Below, piece after piece: positions 17,501-24,163 of a DNA stretch of 47,818 bases; within the stretch, counting starts at the first letter, position 1; each line of letters opens with the position of its first letter. This DNA is from a virus. The position numbers and the translations under genes were made by a program. The stretch is taken from the IMG/VR virus record IMGVR_UViG_3300045993_000018, positions 1-47,818 of that record, one strand, 5' to 3'. The notes beneath the pieces are model-generated. The model did no database searches, was not told the DNA's origin, and was given only the letters and a program-made list of their open reading frames with translations.

Positions 17501-18597
17501 CTGGCAGCTACAGTGCCCTGTCCAAGCCCATCGGCCAAGTTACTGACAGGTATCTGCGAAGCTGCAGAGGGAAGGCCCGTATTCGTAAGCCCCGCGCCGT
17601 CTAGCACGGCGTTACCCCCGCTTGTACCTGCGTTGACTACACCCGTGCCGTCCAGTACCGAATCAGGAGTACCCGTCGTACCGGCAGGCATCATCTGCTG
17701 CCCAGCATAGGTCATCAGCCCTGCTTTCAGGCCCCCTACAGCGGCATCGCCGAAGTTGGCCCCGGCGTTCATCGCCCCGACAGCGTTAGTGCCCCCGACG
17801 AGATAGGGGGCCAGCGGGGGAGCTATTATGCTTCCCACTACGGCGATGGCCTGTAACGCGGCGTTAGCGGGGTCAGCGTTGGGGTTACGCAGGTGGCTCT
17901 GCTGATTTATTTGCTCGTTCGTCCAGCCGTTCTGCAGCCCTTGAATAATCTTGTCAGGCACCCCGTAGGTAGAAGAAGGCTTGGCCCCATAGTTCGTACC
18001 CGTAGCGTCCTGCCCCGCTTCTTGTGCAGCAGAGAATGCAGACAGTGTGTTCAGACGCGCAGTATCAATCTTGAGGTCTGCGGGGGCCTGCTGCAGTGTC
18101 TGAAAAACAAGTGTCTGCGATTCCGGATTGGTGGGTATCGTTGCGGGATCTGCTCCCGCTGCCTTGTATGCTGCCGTAAGCGCTGCCTGCATGTCCATAG
18201 GCTTGCCGCTGGCATCAATCAGGGTCATGGGCCTATCAGCTACAAAGTTCTCAGCATCCATGCTCCACTTTGTATCAGCGGGGTACCCTATCGTGGCTCC
18301 GGGGTACAACTGCTTAAGTGCGGACTGCGGAGTTACCGTGCCCGCAGGTACCTGCATGGACTGTTGGTAAGCGGCCATCGCAGCGTCTTGCTGTTGCTGT
18401 GCCGATAGCGCTGCAGGAGCAGCGGCTGCTACCTGATTGGCGAGGCTACCAAACATTCCGCCGCTAGACGTTGCAGCCGGAGCCGTAGTCGCCGCAGGAG
18501 CGGCTGTGTTCGTAAGCCCGGTACCCGCAAAAACAGGATCTCCCCCGCTGTCCGTAGTTAGCGCGTCTTCGCTCAAGGCCAAATTACGTATCGGCAT
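14563..18597 (-). CDS. Large virion protein with collagen-like C-terminal region (1344 aa)
   Basis: Residues 1-330 are Ala/Gln/Thr-rich with little recognisable structure. About 330-640 is Gly/Ala-rich with repeated short helices (GGDAGKAA, GGDASAAL type). Then come low-complexity linkers carrying a recurring DAGLT-x-TN motif (at least six variants), eight GAS triplets, seven copies of a VNNGGSSTTGT-type unit and about 45 uninterrupted Gly-X-Y triplets (about 1140-1274; mostly GTN and GAA, one GDT and one GAK). A compact C-terminus of about 70 residues ends DDLIALLGA. Collagen-like Gly-X-Y stretches in phages form trimeric fibres, so this is a candidate trimeric fibre or adhesin, or an internal protein with a fibrous tail. 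The start overlaps the previous stop (TAATG), with AAGGTG as ribosome site. Confidence 0.75.
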   Translation of the reverse strand: MPIRNLALSEDALTTDSGGDPVFAGTGLTNTAAPAATTAPAATSSGGMFGSLANQVAAAAPAALSAQQQQDAAMAAYQQSMQVPAGTVTPQSALKQLYPGATIGYPADTKWSMDAENFVADRPMTLIDASGKPMDMQAALTAAYKAAGADPATIPTNPESQTLVFQTLQQAPADLKIDTARLNTLSAFSAAQEAGQDATGTNYGAKPSSTYGVPDKIIQGLQNGWTNEQINQQSHLRNPNADPANAALQAIAVVGSIIAPPLAPYLVGGTNAVGAMNAGANFGDAAVGGLKAGLMTYAGQQMMPAGTTGTPDSVLDGTGVVNAGTSGGNAVLDGAGLTNTGLPSAASQIPVSNLADGLGQGTVAASSGPGFGALLKNPAQTIGNYVDVAGKLGVTNTAAANAINNAVGGTAVQTALNGGDVGKAANTAIGNAAVGYGTGQVSGAINNATAGSVADGTISQSTANAINAAGVGGTRAILTGGDASAALTGAAAGGLGSGANSLVQSAIGNDGGVLSNTLGNAAASGTAAAVMGGDAGKAALIGGAGALANSTGTQLTGDPGYGNLASVVAKDLVSGQPITGAQIASGLANTSQGKALGKTVDDSLNTTWDAIKGSVTTPPAGTTDVTGGTHADAGTTDTVLADAGLTSTNANADSTQAFVDAVNQASATGIADAGTGTQTAAVNNNVVSDAGNGMPAVGQTPFYDLLSHFAAATETPAEAAQITELLDQWQAGALPQEQIDALVQLMQDHPDMLSVLAGDAQGSATSGTGSTVIDGTGGTGTGTANAGNANTIQGTGTSTGDATMVGGSTTDITQALADAGLTVGTGGAGTAATGTGTIQGTGGTGAAAGTGNTTVWNADGSTTGGANTNNTVLIGNGNANGDPNGGGLITQTGAVADGSGGGNTLINLPGSATQQDNSQVVWLDNSGLTQTNTGGVQVLNDAGLTNTNNTTAANNTTTANQTAQNTTTTGGSTAGGTTADGATTVTSGGSTSGGSTSGGSTSGGATSGASGASGASGASGASGASGASGASGSGSTDITQVLTDAGLTQTNNGDIVIASGGSGNGAVNNGGSSTTGTVNNGGSSTTGTVNNGGSSTTGTVNNGGDTTGTVNNGGTSTTGTVNNGGDTSGGTVNNGGTTVINGTNGTNGTNGTNGTNGANGTNGAAGTNGTNGATGAAGGNGTNGTNGAAGTNGANGTNGTNGTNGTNGADGAKGDTGTAGTNGTNGTNGTNGTNGAAGTNGTNGSNGTNGAAGATGATGASGKSGTNGTNGAPGAAAPSTITSSANPTELAHISLMNDLFGELDLEHYLTALGLPPSAKPDPNVAHVTAATGGSIDDLIALLGA
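14764..15180 (-). repeat. Collagen-like Gly-X-Y coding repeat
   Basis: About 45 consecutive Gly-X-Y codon triplets (9-bp period) inside the 1344-residue protein. X is mostly Thr or Ala and Y mostly Asn. Synonymous codons vary between copies, so the repeat is kept at protein level rather than being a fresh DNA expansion. Confidence 0.85.
15181..15420 (-). repeat. VNNGGSSTTGT-type tandem repeat
   Basis: Seven near-identical units of about 10-11 codons (VNNGG-S/D/T-STTGT) lie directly before the collagen-like region. Variants include GGDTTGT and GGDTSGGT. They probably form a flexible or beta-structured linker. Confidence 0.75.
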
Positions 18598-18848
18598 TAT
18601 GGTTTCACCTTGAGCACGTGGCTGGCAGTTGTATCCCGGTACACATCACCGGAGCGCAGGGTAGCCAGTGCGGCTTCCGTAGGCAGCGTGCCAATATCCA
18701 GATTGATACCCGCGAGGGATAGTGCCTGAACGGCATTGAGATCATTGAAGAACAAGCGCAGCGTCAGTGTCATCTGGTTCATGAACTGCGCGTCGTACTC
18801 CTTCGGAGCCGCCGTAAGCACTGGGGGGCTTTTCTGCAACATGCCCAT
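18597..18848 (-). CDS. Small conserved virion-region protein (83 aa)
   Basis: The protein has a helical N-terminal half (QFMNQMTLTLRLFFNDLN) and a C-terminal half reading LPTEAALATLRSGDVYRDTT...LKVKP. I recognise this layout from small proteins in the tail regions of environmental phages, with no known function. The ribosome site GGGGAG is inside the end of the upstream HNH gene, two bases from its stop, and the stop overlaps the next ATG (TAATG), so it is translationally coupled on both sides. It is probably a structural or assembly factor for the large protein that follows. Confidence 0.75.
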   Translation of the reverse strand: MGMLQKSPPVLTAAPKEYDAQFMNQMTLTLRLFFNDLNAVQALSLAGINLDIGTLPTEAALATLRSGDVYRDTTASHVLKVKP

Positions 18849-18850
18849 AG

Positions 18851-19477
18851 CTATGCTCCCCAGTATGTAAGCTCTAACTGCTTACGTGCAACTATAGCGG
18901 CTTCTAGTGTGTCACACACCCTAGAATAGTATTTCTTGCGTTTTACCGTGACTTCCGCGAGCCACTTTTTATTTCTAAAATGTACCCCGGTTACACCCGA
19001 TTTAGAGGATGGCCGTATACGTACATTTCTAGTTTGCACAGTAGGACTGGCCCACCTACAGTTTTCCTTGGTGTAATTACCATAGGTATCAATTCGATCT
19101 AACGTCTGTACGCCGCACGGCTCTCCCATATCGGCAACAAAAGCAGTGTAGTCATGCCACGCCAAACATACGGTAACGCCGAGTGCCCCATATTTAGGGT
19201 AGTCCTTATCCTTGGGGTTAGTACACCTGCGCATAACGGCTCTCCATGTGTTATACGATCCTTTCCCCGTACCGCCGTGCGTAGTTATCTTTTCTTTCAG
19301 GTAGCAGCCGCAGGACTGTGTATTGCCTGTTGACAAGCTACAACTATCAACTTTGGCGGATCGCCCGCAGTCACACAAACACTCCCAAAGCGTTTTCTTG
19401 CTGGCTGTGATTCCGGCTCTAGAAAGCACTACTAGCCTTCCATAGCGTAGCCCCGTCTTATCAATAAACTTAGGCAT
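18851..19477 (-). CDS. HNH homing endonuclease with AP2-type DNA-binding domain
   Basis: 208 residues starting at ATG 19477, chosen because ACAGGAG lies 6 bases upstream; an open frame extends further 5' without a better site. A Cys-rich zinc-binding N-terminus (C33, C35, C37, C46, C56, C58) is followed by an HNH-like core (HGG...YNTW...MRRC...YGALGV-V-C-W-F...LDRID-GNY-EN-RWA, about 67-143). A C-terminal AP2-like domain (about 159-200, SGVTGVHFRNKKWLAEV) would contact DNA. Enzymes of this type make site-specific breaks and spread as freestanding homing genes. It sits between the gp10-like tail gene and a small structural gene with which it shares no function, consistent with later insertion. 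It has its own promoter. Confidence 0.85.
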   Translation of the reverse strand: MPKFIDKTGLRYGRLVVLSRAGITASKKTLWECLCDCGRSAKVDSCSLSTGNTQSCGCYLKEKITTHGGTGKGSYNTWRAVMRRCTNPKDKDYPKYGALGVTVCLAWHDYTAFVADMGEPCGVQTLDRIDTYGNYTKENCRWASPTVQTRNVRIRPSSKSGVTGVHFRNKKWLAEVTVKRKKYYSRVCDTLEAAIVARKQLELTYWGA

Positions 19478-19499
19478 TGTCGCTCCTGTAAAAGCGCTT

Positions 19500-19529
19500 A
19501 GTGTACGTTGTATGCAGTGCATAAGTCAA
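19500..19529 (-). promoter_or_regulatory. Sigma70-type promoter of the HNH/AP2 gene
   Basis: On the minus strand TTGACT (19524-19529), an 18-base spacer and TACACT (19500-19505) form a promoter 20-50 bases before the HNH start. The -35 overlaps the stop codon of the upstream tail gene. Inside the spacer is a palindrome TATGCA-C-TGCATA (19511-19523), operator-like in placement. Confidence 0.55.
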
Positions 19530-21370
19530 CGTCGGCCATCTTGTCTGATATCAATACGGGGCGATCCTAGTTGCCAAGCAACCCCAATGGCTGTGGATTC
19601 TACCTTCATGGACATTTGCCGTCCACGGATTCTTATGTACACCTGTCCGGTGAATTTCTCGATAGGAACCACAGCGGTACGCGTCACCGTGGCCGAAGCG
19701 GACCCCGCCACAGACTCTGGGGAGTTGAACCCGGAACCCGAGTTTGTCATGGGGTCCAGATACAGCGTAACGCTGGGCGAATCTATCGTGGAGCCCGCGA
19801 AGGAGATATCCGGCAGTATCCGGCGCACGAAGCCGAAGCGATCCCCATCGTCGATATCAAATTCAGCAGATTGAACGTAAGCGGGTACCGGATACGTAAC
19901 CGTAGTGGTGTTATCGTCTACGCCATTCTCGTGGTACACCACGTTGTTGCTGTACGTAGCCGCCATAGGGTAGTTGGCGATACCACTATCCAGCCACGCC
20001 GTGCGTGCCATGCTGCCGTAGTACCAGACGTTTTCTTCGTAGTTGAAGATCACATAGCGGTCTACGGAAGACGAGGAAGCGGAGCAGTAGAACCACCACA
20101 CCTCATTGAACCCTTCGTTGGTTCCTGCGAACACCTGCCCCGCTTGGTACTCGTTTATATCCCCGAACACATACTGGCGCAGATCACATTTGAGGGAGTC
20201 CACGCGGCCGTCATACTTGTAGAACTTGTCGATCCCCATCCAGTACACAACCCCTGCAGCCCCGGCTGTCGCGTTAGGCGAGATGATGGAAGTGTTGCTG
20301 CCCAGCAGCGTAGAGCCCCAGACGATAGGTGGTCCAGCATACTGCAGCGAGTAGATAGCGGCGTCTGTCCAAACCAGAATCTCCTGCCGGGTCTGCATGG
20401 CGGCAACGATGGTGGAGCCTATGGACAGTCGCAGATCCCCTGCCTGATTGGTAACGGCCGGCGTCCACTGGGTAGCGTTTTCCTGATCTGACCAGCGGAT
20501 CAGCATCGGATCCTGTATAGCGGACCCCAGCGTGTTGGAGCCAAAAGCGAAGACGAACCGGCTTACGTCAGACACAAGCAGTACGTTCTGGATGATAGGT
20601 ACATCCGAAGCCCCGCCCATAGAGGTAAGCGCGACGGAACGAACGGATAGCCCGGTTGTGGCATCCCAGTAGTAGATAGGCCCCCCGCGTGGGCCGAAGA
20701 TAAGATCCTCTCCAAAGTTGGTCTGGCTCCATAGGCGAAGCTGCTGGGTGCTTGCTGCACTGAAGCTCCACGTACCGCTAGACCACGCCCCTGAACTCCA
20801 CCCTGATACGGGAGCCGCGATGGTCAGTCCGGGTATGAGTTGGTATGCCGCCGATACGACTGCGCCCCCTCCAGTGGCGTTAGCTCCTGCGACAGTCGCC
20901 GTGATAGTGTATGTGCTACCAACCACCGTCTGTATAACGTACTCTCCGACAACAGTAACGCCACCCACCGCAGTAGCACCACTAAAAGTAACGTATTGGC
21001 CCGGAACATATCCTGTAGTAGCATCTGTTATGGTGACCGTAGCGGAGCTAGCTACCGTAGCGATTGGGTTGCTGCCCAGCGTGCGCGTAGCAATTACCGG
21101 GGTCACATCGTTGTAATACCCACCGCGCTCGATGTAAAATTTCTTCTCAGTACCGACACCTACTAGGTTATCCCCAGCCAGCGTCACCCAGTTCCACAGG
21201 GACCGGCACAGTCCTATGAAGGTATAGTCTGATATGCGCTGCCAGCCACCAATCTTCTGTGGCGTACCTTGCCGAAAGCGGATATTGTTGGAGTCGTACC
21301 AGCCGTTCTCGTTAGTGTACCGGGTGTTTTCTCTGTTTACACCGGCCTTAAGCGTGAGTTTCTTGAGCAT
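19526..21370 (-). CDS. P22 gp10-like tail/neck structural protein
   Basis: 614 residues. The N-terminus (LKAGVNRENTRYTNENGWYD, then IRFRQGTPQKIGGW) and the body (WSDQENATQW near 300, later NYEENVWYYGSM) are the layout I know from P22 gp10-like 'phage stabilisation' proteins of short-tailed phages. These plug the neck and carry the tail needle and spikes. A Thr/Val/Gly-rich insert at about 98-175 looks like an added beta domain. The start overlaps the endolysin stop (TAATG), and AGGGG is the ribosome site. Its position right after the lysis cassette rather than next to the gp4-like gene is unusual for P22 but common in mosaic phages. Family call is from pattern memory only. Confidence 0.65.
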   Translation of the reverse strand: MLKKLTLKAGVNRENTRYTNENGWYDSNNIRFRQGTPQKIGGWQRISDYTFIGLCRSLWNWVTLAGDNLVGVGTEKKFYIERGGYYNDVTPVIATRTLGSNPIATVASSATVTITDATTGYVPGQYVTFSGATAVGGVTVVGEYVIQTVVGSTYTITATVAGANATGGGAVVSAAYQLIPGLTIAAPVSGWSSGAWSSGTWSFSAASTQQLRLWSQTNFGEDLIFGPRGGPIYYWDATTGLSVRSVALTSMGGASDVPIIQNVLLVSDVSRFVFAFGSNTLGSAIQDPMLIRWSDQENATQWTPAVTNQAGDLRLSIGSTIVAAMQTRQEILVWTDAAIYSLQYAGPPIVWGSTLLGSNTSIISPNATAGAAGVVYWMGIDKFYKYDGRVDSLKCDLRQYVFGDINEYQAGQVFAGTNEGFNEVWWFYCSASSSSVDRYVIFNYEENVWYYGSMARTAWLDSGIANYPMAATYSNNVVYHENGVDDNTTTVTYPVPAYVQSAEFDIDDGDRFGFVRRILPDISFAGSTIDSPSVTLYLDPMTNSGSGFNSPESVAGSASATVTRTAVVPIEKFTGQVYIRIRGRQMSMKVESTAIGVAWQLGSPRIDIRQDGRR

Positions 21371-21822
21371 TATTCAACCCCTAGAAGCAGCGCCTCGGCT
21401 GCTCTGCGTTTAACTAAACCGGGGAGAATTTTCCCACCTCCGCGAACCCACTTAGTGAGTTCAGAGGTAGCCGCATCCCAATCTTCTTCATTTACGCGCT
21501 TGCGCAATGTGGATGACTGTAACCTACCTGCCCCTAGGTTGTAAACAAAGTCGATCAGCGCCGCAGCCGTCTTAACCCCAACTCCGGGGCAGTATTTCTC
21601 TACAGCGGGTATGCACTGCTTCTGCAGTTCCCACATCAGAAAGGTCGTGGCGAGTTCCGGCGTGATGGGCGGATCCAGTAGGCTGACCCTGATCCCATTC
21701 GGATAGCGTGTCGTTCCGTACCCAATCGTAGGAACCCCCGCAGGACATAGATAAGGGCGCAGAAACAACCCTTCAAATCTACGGCACAGGGCCGCTGCAA
21801 TGATGACGGCTTCATTTTCCAC
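21370..21822 (-). CDS. Endolysin, GH24 (T4-type) lysozyme
   Basis: This protein hydrolyses peptidoglycan to release progeny. The GH24 signature is clear: RRFEGLFLRPY...GVPTIGYGTT. Spacing E17-x8-C26-x5-T32 matches the catalytic E-D-T triad of T4 lysozyme, with Cys in place of Asp, a variant known in this family. Length (150 residues) is normal. There is no N-terminal signal or anchor beyond a short hydrophobic run (VIIAAAL), so export probably depends on the holin. The start is GTG at 21822, overlapping the end of the holin-like gene by 11 bases; no better start exists. The stop overlaps the next gene. Confidence 0.9.
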   Translation of the reverse strand: MENEAVIIAAALCRRFEGLFLRPYLCPAGVPTIGYGTTRYPNGIRVSLLDPPITPELATTFLMWELQKQCIPAVEKYCPGVGVKTAAALIDFVYNLGAGRLQSSTLRKRVNEEDWDAATSELTKWVRGGGKILPGLVKRRAAEALLLGVE

Positions 21823-22276
21823 GCTTCGCTAGCCCACGGTCTGCGAAAAAGAACCCAAGCACGACCCCGCTTATCTCCATGTCGTAGGTATCCATCTTCC
21901 AGTCCTGCGCCAGCAGCTTTAAAGACCAGAGCAAGAGAACGATGGTGGCCGCAGCGGGGCGGATTACCCCATTCCAAGCGTCTACAAACCAGATGCCGCT
22001 TGGTTTAAATGCGTTCTTCATGGCTTCTGTAAAGGCGTCTGCATCGCCCTGCTCAATAGCCATCTCCTTCTGGGACTCAGCTACCTTGATGCCCAATTCG
22101 CTCTGCAGGCGCAGGGACTCCATCGTATTTGCGTGATGCTTGTCTTCTAGCTCAAGCTGGACGCGCATCATGGATATCTCCATCTCGTGATCCTGCTTCT
22201 TGTTCATGAATGAGGCAACCTCGCCCCAGATCATGCGGAAGACTGACCCACCCAAGAAACTGAATAGTGCGCCCAT
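21812..22276 (-). CDS. Holin-like protein (GTA_holin_3TM type)
   Basis: 154 residues: an amphipathic/hydrophobic N-terminus (MGALFSFLGGSVFRMIWGEV), a charged helical section (about 25-85) rich in Glu, Lys and Met, then two hydrophobic segments (RPAAATIVLLLWSLKLLA, about 106-123, and GVVLGFFFADRGLA near the end). The WFVDAWNGVIRP motif before the membrane segment is typical of the holin-like family next to endolysins in phages and gene transfer agents. Immediate overlap with the lysozyme gene supports a role in timing membrane permeabilisation. The ribosome site GGAGG is inside the preceding 33-residue gene, so the two are coupled. Confidence 0.7.
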   Translation of the reverse strand: MGALFSFLGGSVFRMIWGEVASFMNKKQDHEMEISMMRVQLELEDKHHANTMESLRLQSELGIKVAESQKEMAIEQGDADAFTEAMKNAFKPSGIWFVDAWNGVIRPAAATIVLLLWSLKLLAQDWKMDTYDMEISGVVLGFFFADRGLAKRGK

Positions 22277-22377
22277 TAGTCATCCCTCCACGCTTTAAAC
22301 TCTGTGTATATGAACACGCCAACCAGTATCGCAATGAATATGAGAAACGCGATTGTGGCAGCGACAGCGATCAACAT
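22276..22377 (-). CDS. 33-residue single-pass membrane peptide in lysis cassette
   Basis: A gene of only 33 codons, ATG 22377 to TAA 22276-22278. It begins four bases after the stop of the upstream coiled-coil membrane protein and its stop overlaps the next ATG (TAATG). AAGG lies 7 bases before the start. Residues 2-24 are hydrophobic (AATIAFLIFIAILVGVFIY region), followed by a short charged tail (EFKAWRDD). The arrangement suggests a single-span membrane peptide with its charged end in the cytoplasm or periplasm. It could be a small holin, antiholin or spanin partner. The function is inferred only from context. Confidence 0.65.
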   Translation of the reverse strand: MLIAVAATIAFLIFIAILVGVFIYTEFKAWRDD

Positions 22378-22378
22378 A

Positions 22379-22663
22379 TCACTGCCTTGAACTCCGCTCA
22401 ATCAGGCGATCCAACTTGGCATCTATGCGATCCATCTGTGCGCGTACCTGCTCCACGATCAGCCGATTATTCGCCTCCTGCGCGTTATCCCGATCATGGA
22501 GTACGGTTATCTGCGTCTTAAGTACCTCAACATCCTTTTTGATATCGGCTATGGCCCAGATGACCATACCGGCCTGAACAAGGATCGTGAAGATAAGCCC
22601 CAAGGGCACCTTCTTATCGAGATGCCATCCGTCTTGGTGGTGAAGTGGTGCGGAATCAGTCAT
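22379..22663 (-). CDS. Membrane-anchored coiled-coil protein of the lysis region
   Basis: 94 residues with a short soluble N-terminus (His-rich HHQDGWH), one membrane segment (about 20-42, VPLGLIFTILVQAGMVIWAI) and a C-terminal heptad-rich helix (DIKKDVEVLKTQITVL...VEQVRAQMDRIDAKLDRLIE). This is the architecture of phage Rz/i-spanin-like proteins and of small proteins often beside holins. It probably inserts in the inner membrane with the coiled coil facing the periplasm. It is the first gene of a lysis cassette ending with the endolysin. AAGG precedes ATG 22663. A holin accessory role is the alternative. Confidence 0.65.
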   Translation of the reverse strand: MTDSAPLHHQDGWHLDKKVPLGLIFTILVQAGMVIWAIADIKKDVEVLKTQITVLHDRDNAQEANNRLIVEQVRAQMDRIDAKLDRLIERSSRQ

Positions 22664-22676
22664 CTCGTTGCCTTAT

Positions 22677-22865
22677 TTAAACGGGGGTTTCTACGGGATG
22701 TAGCTCAGTGAACAGCGTGGTAGCTCCTTCTAGCTGCTGGGTCAGTTCGTCGATCATGTGCTTGGACACCGCCAGTTCACCCATCAGGTTAACTACGGTG
22801 TTTAAAGCAGCATTCCGCTGCTCTATCAAGGCATTGATCTGGGCTTGGGCAGCTACTTCATTCAT
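22677..22865 (-). CDS. Small helical protein (62 aa)
   Basis: Nearly the whole chain is predicted helical with heptad spacing (INALIEQRNAALNTVVNLMGELAVSK...MIDELTQQLEGA). It lies between the tail-fibre-like gene, whose stop is 6 bases upstream, and the lysis cassette. The ribosome site is weak. It may be a chaperone or assembly factor for the neighbouring fibre, or a structural protein; no family is recognised. Confidence 0.6.
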   Translation of the reverse strand: MNEVAAQAQINALIEQRNAALNTVVNLMGELAVSKHMIDELTQQLEGATTLFTELHPVETPV

Positions 22866-22870
22866 GATGC

Positions 22871-24154
22871 TTACCAGTAGGGCATGTACCGGGCTGTGCC
22901 GTTTACTTTGACCTTGAGCCAGCCAACGATGGTTGCGCTGGCACCCGTAGGCCCGAAGTTCGACATGATCGTGGCGACTGCGCCATTGGCTACATCGCAG
23001 TTCACAAAGTTGACTGCTCCGTTGGAGGAGCCAGTTCCGGGGGTGATGACGATATCACCGCCAACAGCAGAGTTCCCATTTCCAGAGGTAATCGCTACGT
23101 TGCCGCCAGCACCAGAAGCGCCACCGTTCCCGCCCTTTAATGTTGCTACGCCACCGGCAAGTGCCAGCCCCCCGTTCCCTGCAGTGATAGTCACTGCGCC
23201 GCCGATGCCACCTGTGGTGGTTGTGGAGCCTACTCCCCCCGTAATAACTACGGGTCCACCTGCCATAGAGGCCACGGTGCCTGCCGCGCCGCCAGTAATG
23301 ACTACGCCACCAGAGTTGCCTGTCTGCGCAGCACCAGAGATGCCACCTGTGATTTGGACGATTCCTGCAGCTACTCCAGTGCCTGCCCCTACGGTAAGGG
23401 ATAGATTGGCCCCTGATCCGGTCTGGATGGCGGCAGAGGAGGTGGCAGAAACAGAGAAGGAGGAGGGTGTAAACACTGCGCCGCTGCTCCGATTTACACG
23501 GAACACATCTGCGCCCAGCGCCTGAACCAAGAACGGATCAGAGGTGGAGGTTGCCAGTGTACCTATCTTCACCAGAACCTGATTGCCTGCGCCATTGATA
23601 GCTGCAGTGGTTTCCCCGAAGTTGAAGGCATTCTGCGAGGCCGCAGTCTGCGCCCAGTTCCATGTGATCGCGTTGACGCCGTTGGCATTGGTTACCGATC
23701 CAGTAGCCGCTGTGATAGCGTCTAGTGTTGATGTGACTCCGGGTACGTAGTTAAACGCTTGAATAACGTCTGTACCTGTGGCGTATACCGCCATCGTCTT
23801 GCCATTCGGGATAGTCGTGCCCGTGCTGGTTCCGATGCGTATATTGATACTCTGCCCACCCGTGGTGCTGTTCTTGATGAGGTACATCTTCCTGATCGCC
23901 GGGACGGTCAGGTTGCGGGTTGCAGAGATGGTTCCAGTGACAAGGAAGTACAGGCAGCGGAACGTCTGCGCTGCGTTGGAGTCGGAGTATGTAAGCGTGT
24001 AGTCAGCGTCAGACGGGTATGCCGGGTTGCCGTAGCCGCCGATGGCTTCTTCCATCGTGGTGCCGAGATTGGTGTTGACGGTAGCGCCCCACGTACCGCT
24101 CTGGTCACCCGCTCCGGGCATTTCTATCTTGAATGTTGAGTAGGTACTAGACAT
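22871..24154 (-). CDS. Tail-fibre-like protein with Gly-rich beta repeats
   Basis: 427 residues. The N-terminal STYSTFKIEMPGAGDQSGTW-GATVNTNLGT pattern is a module I know from tail-associated proteins of many aquatic phages. About 250-390 is a run of Gly-rich hexapeptide-like repeats (GGxVxITxGxGG, VVITGG, VTITAG), typical of a beta-helix or triple-stranded beta fibre. The C-terminus, GWLKVKVNGTARYMPYW, is a common end for such proteins. It follows the six-LamG protein after 9 bases, with a good AAAGGA ribosome site. Most likely a tail fibre or virion surface protein involved in receptor contact. Confidence 0.75.
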   Translation of the reverse strand: MSSTYSTFKIEMPGAGDQSGTWGATVNTNLGTTMEEAIGGYGNPAYPSDADYTLTYSDSNAAQTFRCLYFLVTGTISATRNLTVPAIRKMYLIKNSTTGGQSINIRIGTSTGTTIPNGKTMAVYATGTDVIQAFNYVPGVTSTLDAITAATGSVTNANGVNAITWNWAQTAASQNAFNFGETTAAINGAGNQVLVKIGTLATSTSDPFLVQALGADVFRVNRSSGAVFTPSSFSVSATSSAAIQTGSGANLSLTVGAGTGVAAGIVQITGGISGAAQTGNSGGVVITGGAAGTVASMAGGPVVITGGVGSTTTTGGIGGAVTITAGNGGLALAGGVATLKGGNGGASGAGGNVAITSGNGNSAVGGDIVITPGTGSSNGAVNFVNCDVANGAVATIMSNFGPTGASATIVGWLKVKVNGTARYMPYW

Positions 24155-24163
24155 GGAGTTCCT

